Shown: positions 31,480 to 37,192 of the stretch, piece by piece
Layout of the letters: each line of letters starts with the position of its first letter
Position numbering within the stretch: position 1 is the stretch's first letter
From: an uncultured Desulfobacteraceae bacterium
GTDB lineage: Bacteria; Desulfobacterota; Desulfobacteria; Desulfobacterales; Desulfatirhabdiaceae
Length of the DNA: 37,192 nucleotides
NCBI GenBank assembly: GCA_903909505.1
Contig: CAIVVZ010000388.1
Span: forward strand, 1-37,192
Direction: 5' to 3'
Made by a program: the position numbers and the translations under genes
The notes under the pieces: model-generated
What the model was told of the DNA's origin: nothing
What the model saw: only the letters and a program-made list of their open reading frames with translations
Databases searched by the model: none

Positions 31480-34002
31480 ATGAAGTACGAATTTCAATCT
31501 GATAAAATCTTATACAGATTTTTCAAAGAAGAACCAGAAGAGCGCGTATGGAAACCTATTCCAAACAAGCAAGAGGCCATTGCCGAGGCTATCCGGAAAG
31601 ACGCCATGTTCATGACATGGACAGTGTTTGACCGCTTACCAGTTGATGGAGAGCCGGATGAGTCTATGCGGTACGGAAATCTGGTTCTCGATTTCGATTG
31701 CAAGAATGATCCAGGAGAGGCGCTTCAAGATTTGCGGTCTCTGTGCCTTATCCATCTTCCAGAATATTACACGCTCGACCCAAACGCGATAAGTTTTTAT
31801 GCTTCGGGCGGTAAAGGTTGCCATGCAGAAATCCCTGCTGAATGCCTGGGTGCTGAATCAGGGGATCCGTTTTTACCATTGGCATACAAAAAACTTGTGG
31901 CCAACTGGAAAGAGATTCTTGAACTTACAACGCTGGATATGTCCTTGTACTGCATGGGCAAGGGCAAAATGTTCCGGTTGCCCAACGTTCGGCGCTCCAA
32001 TGGCAGATACAAGATACCTTTGACCCTGGATGAGATTCAAGCGCTGACCATAGAGCAGATCACGGAATTAACAAAGCGTCCGCGCGAGATTGAACCAGTT
32101 GATGGCGCTGAATACTCATGTCCTGACCTGGGGGAGGATTACCGGAACTGCCTTGCAGAAGTACAACGTGAACAGGCAGAGATGAAAGAGTCTTCGCCTA
32201 TTGATCCTGAAATATTGGTAAAGCTACGCGACAAGATTGCGCAATGTATCGCATACATTCTCACTGCGAATCCAAAGACAGGCAGGACCACATTCAATAA
32301 TCTTGTGATGATCGTTGTCAGTTATTTCCAGACCGCCGGATTTGATTTTGAAAGAGTTCTTCAAATTGTTGACCCATTCCTGCAGAAGTATTCTAAAAGC
32401 ACATCGTATACCACCTACCAGGAACGCTTGAAGCATTTCCGGGCGCAGTGGTCATACATATCCGGCCATGAGTCTTACCGCTTTTCTTGCAAGTTTGTCC
32501 TGGCAAAAGGCTTTCCGGGATCGGCATTCGACTGTAAAAAATGTCCGTTAAAATGCGACAACTCAAGCGACCCCAGTAGAGAGACAGACCAATGGGAGAG
32601 AGCTTCAGAGCTTTTTCCGCCACAATCAGAATTCCCCTTCGATATTTTTCCAAATGTCATTTCCGAGAGCCTTCACCAATTGGCCAGGTCATGCGCCACA
32701 AGTCCAAATTCATTGGCCGGTGCTTCACTTGCGATATTTTGCAGTGTTCTGGGAAGAACCGTTTTCATAAGTCCAAAAGCGTCGTGGGCGTCTCCATTGA
32801 TCCTGTGGATTGGGGATGTGAAGGCAAGTGGACAGGGTAAAACACCACCGGTCAAAATGCTTATGAAGCCACTCTGGGATTTCCAGCATGCAGAGGATGA
32901 GCGAGTTGACAGAGTTAACACAGAAGAAATGCAGAAAAAGCCAAAAGAACGGATGTTGATCCGTGGCCGGTCATATTTGCTTACCGACTTGACACTCGAA
33001 TCATTAAGAGCTGAATCAAAGGTTTGTCCTACTGGCGGAATCCTCTATCACGCTGATGAACTTTCGGCACTCATCGGCAGTCAAAATCAATACAAGTCCG
33101 GTAAAGGCACTGACCGGGAAGGATTGTTGAATATTTGGAGCGGGACGGGTTGCCGGGTCGGAAGAGTATCAGAGAGCTTTTCCATAAATATGAATTTGAA
33201 CATCATCGGCGGGATACAACCGCCGGTTTTCCGGCGCGTCTTTGGCGCCGATGATGGCTTTTTCCTGGCTGATGGTACGGTAAGCAGGATTTTATGGACG
33301 TTCGAACCAGAAGCTAACTATCTGCTTACCGATGAATCGTGGAATGACTCCAACCGTAATATCTGGGACTCCACAATTGGCCACGCGAAGCGATGGAGTG
33401 ACCACCATATTAATGATCGGTTAAGCATCCATTTTTCACACGAGGCATTTGGAGTGTTTGCCGAATGGAGAAATAAACTTGTCGGCAAAGCAAACCTTCT
33501 TCCCCCAGAAATCAGGGTTTTTCTGCCGAAGGCTGCGGAGTACGTTGTCCGGCTGTCCGGGACCATCAAATGTCAGAGTCAGCTCGTAAAGGGTCACGAA
33601 CCGTCACCGGATTTGAATACGGAAGATATTAAAAGCGGCATCCTGGCGGCTGAGTATTATTTGAGCCATGCGGTATCTGCAATCCGCAATATCAAAGATG
33701 GTTTTATCCCGGAAGATAACGTCAGCGAGGAACAAAAGAAAAATCTGGCAACTGTCCTTGATGCGATTCGTAACAAAACAGAAGCGGGCCGGTTGGCGAT
33801 CGGGTTTATCTGCGACAATTTCAACCGAATTGTATCACCAGAAAAGCCGATGACCCCTAAAGGCATGGGTTCATTGATCCGGAGGGTTGGTATGGACATA
33901 TCCGCCAGCTTGGAGGATGCCAATGGGAGGCGCCGGGTTCACTGTCTGATTTGGAATGAAAAAATTGACACACTCATAAAACAATGTCTCCAAAGTCTCT
34001 AA
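31480..34002 (+). CDS. Replication protein: AEP-type primase fused to DUF3987 ATPase/helicase-like domain
   Basis: Protein of 840 aa. The N-terminal ~200 residues resemble an archaeo-eukaryotic primase-polymerase: metal-binding Asp71 and Asp73 in NLVLDFDCKN, then the strand and loop FYASGGKGCHAEIP and the arginine-rich GKGKMFRLPNVRRSNGRYKI. A Cys-rich putative zinc site follows (about 336-359, CKF...FDCKKCPLKC). The C-terminal half is a DUF3987-type ATPase with Walker A GDVKASGQGKTPP (Lys454) and a Walker B-like GGILYHADELSALIG; LNIIGGIQPPVFRRVFG completes the pattern. Such fusions prime and unwind DNA for autonomous replication of plasmids and satellites. Its 3' end overlaps the first iterons, which suggests that it acts on the adjacent origin. 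Confidence 0.85.
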   Translation: MKYEFQSDKILYRFFKEEPEERVWKPIPNKQEAIAEAIRKDAMFMTWTVFDRLPVDGEPDESMRYGNLVLDFDCKNDPGEALQDLRSLCLIHLPEYYTLDPNAISFYASGGKGCHAEIPAECLGAESGDPFLPLAYKKLVANWKEILELTTLDMSLYCMGKGKMFRLPNVRRSNGRYKIPLTLDEIQALTIEQITELTKRPREIEPVDGAEYSCPDLGEDYRNCLAEVQREQAEMKESSPIDPEILVKLRDKIAQCIAYILTANPKTGRTTFNNLVMIVVSYFQTAGFDFERVLQIVDPFLQKYSKSTSYTTYQERLKHFRAQWSYISGHESYRFSCKFVLAKGFPGSAFDCKKCPLKCDNSSDPSRETDQWERASELFPPQSEFPFDIFPNVISESLHQLARSCATSPNSLAGASLAIFCSVLGRTVFISPKASWASPLILWIGDVKASGQGKTPPVKMLMKPLWDFQHAEDERVDRVNTEEMQKKPKERMLIRGRSYLLTDLTLESLRAESKVCPTGGILYHADELSALIGSQNQYKSGKGTDREGLLNIWSGTGCRVGRVSESFSINMNLNIIGGIQPPVFRRVFGADDGFFLADGTVSRILWTFEPEANYLLTDESWNDSNRNIWDSTIGHAKRWSDHHINDRLSIHFSHEAFGVFAEWRNKLVGKANLLPPEIRVFLPKAAEYVVRLSGTIKCQSQLVKGHEPSPDLNTEDIKSGILAAEYYLSHAVSAIRNIKDGFIPEDNVSEEQKKNLATVLDAIRNKTEAGRLAIGFICDNFNRIVSPEKPMTPKGMGSLIRRVGMDISASLEDANGRRRVHCLIWNEKIDTLIKQCLQSL

Positions 34003-34174
34003 GTCTCCAAAATCAATGAGACCAATGGCCACAGCCTGGAGACATTGAAAACCGGAAGTCTCCAAAGTCTCCATAAATTGAAATACTGGAGACGTTGGAG
34101 ACTTTGAAAAAACAACGTCTCCAACATTTAAGCGCCGACACCATTGCATTTGGAGACAAGGAGACTTTTGAGAC
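33986..34174. repeat. Iteron array of GTCTCC/GGAGAC, probable replication origin
   Basis: Thirteen copies of the hexamer or a one-base variant occur in 189 bp. GTCTCY: 33986, 33995, 34003, 34058, 34067, 34117. GGAGAC or TGAGAC: 34017, 34038, 34088, 34097, 34152, 34160, 34169. Neighbours within a group are 8-9 bp apart; the groups alternate in strand, and the array begins with a direct triplet and ends with an inverted triplet. The extended unit is GTCTCCAAA. It starts inside the primase gene and fills the gap to the next gene. Iterons beside a primase gene usually form the origin or its copy-control region; that role is inferred. Confidence 0.75.
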
Positions 34175-34200
34175 TTTATTTTCAGCATAAGGAAATATTC

Positions 34201-34425
34201 ATGCAGCTCAAAAACGAAAAACCGAATCTGATAATTTTTGAATTGAATTCCGATTGCACACGAATTGAGAAAATCTCATTGGAGCCGAAAGCGTTTCGCT
34301 TTGTTGATGGAATTATGGCGCTTCTGGCTCGATCTTTCAGGATTGCCAATTGGGGCGCACTGCGGCACCTGGCCGAGTACCAGGGCAGACGTATCGTGGT
34401 TGATGCAAGGAAAACCGAAAAATGA
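34201..34425 (+). CDS. Small hypothetical protein, 74 aa
   Basis: The ATG at 34201 follows AAGGAAA; the frame is open further upstream only through the iterons, so the longer start is unlikely. The protein reads MQLKNEKPNLIIFELNSDCT, then RIEKISLEPKAFRFVDGIMA and WGALRHLAEYQGRRIVVDAR. It is basic, with one predicted beta hairpin and a helix. I do not recognise it. Its TGA overlaps the helicase ATG (ATGA), so the two are coupled and probably work together. Confidence 0.65.
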   Translation: MQLKNEKPNLIIFELNSDCTRIEKISLEPKAFRFVDGIMALLARSFRIANWGALRHLAEYQGRRIVVDARKTEK

Positions 34426-35855
34426 AAATACGAATTTCCAGTTCCGCCACCATCACAGATTGTAATCCGCAAACGCTTGCAGAAATCCGGCGCCGGTTGA
34501 CCTTCCCGAATCCGGCATATCTGGAAAATGAAAAACGTGGATACAGCAATCATAATACGGAACGACTGATTCAGTGTTATGACACCATCTGTGGCAGGCT
34601 GTCCTTCCCCCGAGGGTTCACAGGGCAGGCTATCCGGATCGCCAAACAGAACGGCGAGCGGATTCACATTGAAGATCATCGAAGAACTTTCCCTCCTGTG
34701 AACGGATTTTGTTTCACTGGCAAGCTGAAGGCTTTCCAGCAAAACGCCGTCGATGCGGTTCTGCAGAAGCCGTTTGGCACGCTGCAAAGTCCGACCGGCT
34801 CCGGAAAAACCGTTATGGCATTGACTGTTGTTGCAGCCCGGAATCAGCCGGCTTTGGTTGTTGTCCATACCCGTGAACTGCTGGATCAATGGGTTTCCAG
34901 GATCGAAACTTTTCTGGGGATCCCGAAGTCTGAGATCGGCGTCATTGGCGGCGGAAAAATGCGGATCGGAAACAGGATCACGGTTGCACTCGTTCAGAGT
35001 CTTTGTAAATGCACGGATGACGTATTTGAGCATATCGGGTTCCTGATTGTGGATGAATGCCACCGATGCCCATCAAAAACGTTTCTTGATGTTGTGACCG
35101 CGTTTGACTGCAAGTACATGTTTGGGCTATCAGCAACACCCTGGCGCCGGGATAGGCTGACCCGGCTGATATGGTTTTACCTGGGGGACAAGGTTCATGA
35201 AGTGAATGGCCAGCATCTTATTGAAGAAGGGCATATTTGCCGGGCGGTTGTCGAAACAGTCGAAACGGAGTTCATAACGGATTTGGACGGCTCTACCGAA
35301 TACTCAAAAATGTTGTCCGAGCTGTGTCTTGACCCGGAACGAAATGAACTTGTGGCGCTTCGAGCCGTGCAAGAAGCAAACGATGGCTCGGGAATCGTCC
35401 TGATTCTCTCCGATCGGAAAAGCCACTGTTCGGAACTACAGGATTCGCTATCTGATATTGGCGTTGATGCTGATGTTTTAACCGGGGATACCGCCGCCAA
35501 AAATAGAGCAGTTTTAACCGATAGGCTCCGGGCAGGCAATGTCCGGGTTCTTGTTGCCACCGGTCAATTGATTGGTGAAGGCTTTGACCTGCCTGAAATC
35601 GCTTCTGTGATTTTGGCCACCCCCATCAAGTTCTCCGGCCGGCTGATCCAGTACATCGGCCGGGCGCTAAGGCCATCACCCGGTAAAGATTGCGCAAGGA
35701 TCATCGACTTTTGTGATGCAAGGGTTTCTGTCCTGGCTGCCGGCGCCAGATCCCGATTGAGATCATTCATGGGATTGCCGGGCATTACGATTGCACCCAG
35801 TAATGCCGTGCATAAGTGCAACAACAATAAACCGATGTATTGGGGCAAGAAATAA
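34422..35855 (+). CDS. SF2 DEAD/DEAH-type helicase (XPB/UvsW-like)
   Basis: ATP-dependent DNA helicase or translocase of 477 aa. After an N-terminal ~105-residue substrate domain come the Q-like region (LKAFQQNAVDAV), motif I SPTGSGKT (Lys129), motif Ia VVVHTRELLDQWVSRI, motif II DECH (211-214), motif III GLSATPWRRD, motif IV-like IVLILSDRKSHCSELQ, motif V VATGQLIGEGFDLPEI and motif VI GRLIQYIGRALRPSPGK. The order and spacing fit the Rad25/XPB-like branch used in phage replication and repair (UvsW, Res-subunit-like). It overlaps the small 74-aa gene by 4 bp. In the element it probably assists origin opening or fork restart beside the primase fusion. Confidence 0.92.
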   Translation: MKIRISSSATITDCNPQTLAEIRRRLTFPNPAYLENEKRGYSNHNTERLIQCYDTICGRLSFPRGFTGQAIRIAKQNGERIHIEDHRRTFPPVNGFCFTGKLKAFQQNAVDAVLQKPFGTLQSPTGSGKTVMALTVVAARNQPALVVVHTRELLDQWVSRIETFLGIPKSEIGVIGGGKMRIGNRITVALVQSLCKCTDDVFEHIGFLIVDECHRCPSKTFLDVVTAFDCKYMFGLSATPWRRDRLTRLIWFYLGDKVHEVNGQHLIEEGHICRAVVETVETEFITDLDGSTEYSKMLSELCLDPERNELVALRAVQEANDGSGIVLILSDRKSHCSELQDSLSDIGVDADVLTGDTAAKNRAVLTDRLRAGNVRVLVATGQLIGEGFDLPEIASVILATPIKFSGRLIQYIGRALRPSPGKDCARIIDFCDARVSVLAAGARSRLRSFMGLPGITIAPSNAVHKCNNNKPMYWGKK

Positions 35856-35889
35856 GGCTGGATATCAGCTCTAAGGATGGAGGTAACTA

Positions 35890-37192
35890 ATGTCAAAAGA
35901 ACTAAATGACGGTGCTTTTATTGTGCAAGGTGATCTGGCAATTCATCCGATTGCCCAGCTCCTTCCTCCGATGAACGACGCTGAATATAAAGAGTTCAAG
36001 GATGATATTCTCGGCAACGGGCTTCACAATCCAATTATTCTTTATCAAGATAAAGTGCTTGATGGCCGTAACAGATATCTTGCCTGTAAAGAACTTGAAA
36101 TAGACGTATGGGCAAGAGAGTGGGAGGGCGGATCGGACCCGATTGAGTATGTCATTTCACAGAATATACACCGGCGGCATTTAACGGCAGGTCAGCGGTC
36201 TATAGTGGCGGCAAAGGCGATGAACTTTCACATCGAGGCGGCGAGAGAGAGGCAGAGGGTAGCGGGCGGTGATCGGAAGTCTGAAGAATATAAAAAATCG
36301 CTTGTGGCAAGCTTGCCACAAGCGATTTCTGAACACGGAACCGACCCAGAAGCGGAATATATCAATGAAGATAATACGCCAAAGTTAAAAAATGTTCAAA
36401 CACCTGACCCTGAAGAAAATAAGCCGTTCGCTTCTAATGCTGATGAAAACAAAGCCAGATCGCAAGCCGGGAAGCTGCTAAACGTTTCGGGCCGGTCGGT
36501 GGCGGCGGCAGTGGTGGTTTTGAAGCATGGAACTGATGACGAAAAGAAGGACGTTGAGACTGGTAAGATCGGACTCAGTAAAATCGAGAAACAAGTCCGT
36601 GAACGTGCCAAAAATAAGCCGAGGCCAGAGGAAAAACAAATGTTCAACAAAGAAAAATCTGATTCAATCGAATGGTCCAAATGGACGTGGAATCCAGTTA
36701 CAGGTTGCAGCTACGCGTGCCAGTATTGCTACGCAAGAGATATCGGAAATAGATTTCAAGGAGGATTCGAGCCAAAGTTTCATCCAGAAAGACTATCTGC
36801 ACCTATCAATACCAGGCTACCTATAGATACCGGGAATGGGAATCGAAATGTATTTGTTTGTTCAATGGCTGAATTGTTTGGTGACTGGGTTCCTCAAGAA
36901 TGGATTGATCAAGTTATTGAATCATGCGCCAAATCACCGGAATGGAACTTTATCTTTTTAACGAAAAACCCAAAGAGACTTATCGGAATCGAATGGCCTA
37001 AAAATGCTTGGGTAGGTACTACTGTTGATTGCCAGTCAAGGGTCAATTCAGCAGTTGGGGCCTTCGAAGAATTAAATAAACATCAATATAGGCCGGTCGT
37101 GACATTCTTATCTTGTGAACCAATGAACGAAAGGCTTGATTTTGGGGATAGAGGTCTTCACTCATTTGACTGGATAATCATAGGCGGGCGAA
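35890..37192 (+). CDS. ParB-like N-terminal domain fused to DUF5131 (phage Gp37/Gp68, radical-SAM-like); runs off the right edge
   Basis: ATG 35890 follows GGAGG by 6 nt, and the frame stays open to the last base, giving at least 434 residues. Residues about 15-105 are a ParB/Srx-type nuclease-like domain (PIAQLLPPMNDAEYKEFKDD; DGRNRYLACKEL; QNIHRRHLTAGQRSIVAAKA). Residues about 175-235 are HTH-like (AGKLLNVSGRSVAAAVVVLK). From about 255 it becomes a DUF5131 protein: IEWSKWTWNPVTGCSYACQY with CxxxCxxC at Cys273, 277 and 280, as in radical-SAM-related enzymes, then VFVCSMAELFGDWVP, WNFIFLTKNPKRL and FLSCEPM. The two are usually separate phage genes. A 34-bp perfect palindrome lies inside the linker. 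The biochemical role of DUF5131 is not established. The C-terminus is missing. Confidence 0.85.
   Translation, partial: MSKELNDGAFIVQGDLAIHPIAQLLPPMNDAEYKEFKDDILGNGLHNPIILYQDKVLDGRNRYLACKELEIDVWAREWEGGSDPIEYVISQNIHRRHLTAGQRSIVAAKAMNFHIEAARERQRVAGGDRKSEEYKKSLVASLPQAISEHGTDPEAEYINEDNTPKLKNVQTPDPEENKPFASNADENKARSQAGKLLNVSGRSVAAAVVVLKHGTDDEKKDVETGKIGLSKIEKQVRERAKNKPRPEEKQMFNKEKSDSIEWSKWTWNPVTGCSYACQYCYARDIGNRFQGGFEPKFHPERLSAPINTRLPIDTGNGNRNVFVCSMAELFGDWVPQEWIDQVIESCAKSPEWNFIFLTKNPKRLIGIEWPKNAWVGTTVDCQSRVNSAVGAFEELNKHQYRPVVTFLSCEPMNERLDFGDRGLHSFDWIIIGGR
36295..36328. repeat. 34-bp perfect palindrome inside the ParB-DUF5131 gene
   Basis: The arm AAATCGCTTGTGGCAAG is followed with no spacer by its exact reverse complement. 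It encodes the linker between the ParB-like and DUF5131 halves (around KSLVASLPQAIS), so it does not break the frame. Seventeen-base arms without one mismatch are far beyond chance in a gene. Confidence 0.9.

Larger units (their letters stand above)
28840..37192. mobile_element. Integrated satellite-like element (int, alpA, primase, iterons, helicase, ParB-DUF5131); right end outside window
   Basis: A P4-type integrase begins a run of + strand genes typical of phage satellites: AlpA-type regulator, primase/ATPase fusion, iterons and SF2 helicase. Structural phage genes are not seen. The left boundary is set near the repeats between pgsA and int and is approximate; no duplicated att core can be checked because the right end is missing. 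Confidence 0.75.

Noticed and set aside
33986..34174. CRISPR-like array
   Set aside because: The repeats are only 6-9 bp, occur in both orientations and have no regular spacers or cas genes nearby.
33871..34188. A minus-strand 105-aa frame containing repeated ETLETL-like residues
   Set aside because: It is the translation of the iteron array and the antisense of the primase end; the repeat is explained by the DNA motif.

Overview
The window looks like chromosome of a Desulfobacterota-type (deltaproteobacterial) bacterium. This is judged from protein style: soluble hybrid kinases opening with an MAGKPTYEALEQ-like head, a CheB/CheR-PAS-type tail, and a MCP of the MKNMKL-KLIGGF type. It is an inference; no taxonomic marker was searched. 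The genes are bacterial in layout, with good Shine-Dalgarno sites and many ATGA-type overlaps.

Region 1 (1-9.3 kb) is a sensory cluster on the + strand. It holds the PAS tail of a large protein, three consecutive soluble hybrid histidine kinases (each ending in a receiver domain), an unrecognised 150-aa protein, a methyl-accepting chemotaxis protein and a small ABM-fold monooxygenase. The second and third kinases are clearly paralogous. No DNA-binding output domain is present, so signals must go to other regulators or to the flagellar motor.

Region 2 (9.4-13.0 kb) is a decaying amino-acid block. It contains a hexapeptide-repeat acyltransferase with an in-frame TAA, an APC permease separated by one in-frame TAA from a same-frame solute-binding domain, and an L-serine dehydratase remnant with a large internal deletion plus an in-frame TAG.

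Region 3 (13.2-21.9 kb) is a compact biosynthetic cluster: a 2123-aa NRPS of order A-PCP-C-A-PCP-reductase, a GMC-type FAD oxidoreductase with a four-Cys cluster motif, and a convergent Sfp-type phosphopantetheinyl transferase preceded by a frameshifted 59-codon gene. The layout matches the pyrazinone/dipeptide-aldehyde type known from the aureusimine synthetase AusA with its transferase AusB.

Region 4 (22.2-26.9 kb) is a BaeSR-like two-component system, divergent from a secreted 713-aa protein that combines LTxxQ (Spy/CpxP-like) motifs with a C-terminal PEBP/YbhB domain. Three helically phased direct repeats lie between them. About 1 kb of degenerate sequence follows. Then come tRNA-Val(GAC) with a strong terminator, and pgsA, both on the minus strand.

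Region 5 (about 28.8 kb to the right edge) is an integrated satellite-like element. It carries repeats in front of a P4-type tyrosine integrase, a coiled-coil protein of unknown role, an AlpA-type regulator, an archaeo-eukaryotic-type primase fused to a DUF3987 ATPase, a 13-copy GTCTCC/GGAGAC iteron array that probably marks a replication origin, a small protein, an SF2 helicase, and an open-ended ParB-like/DUF5131 (Gp37/Gp68, radical-SAM-like) fusion. Two very long perfect palindromes (33 and 34 bp) lie in this element. Its right end is outside the window.
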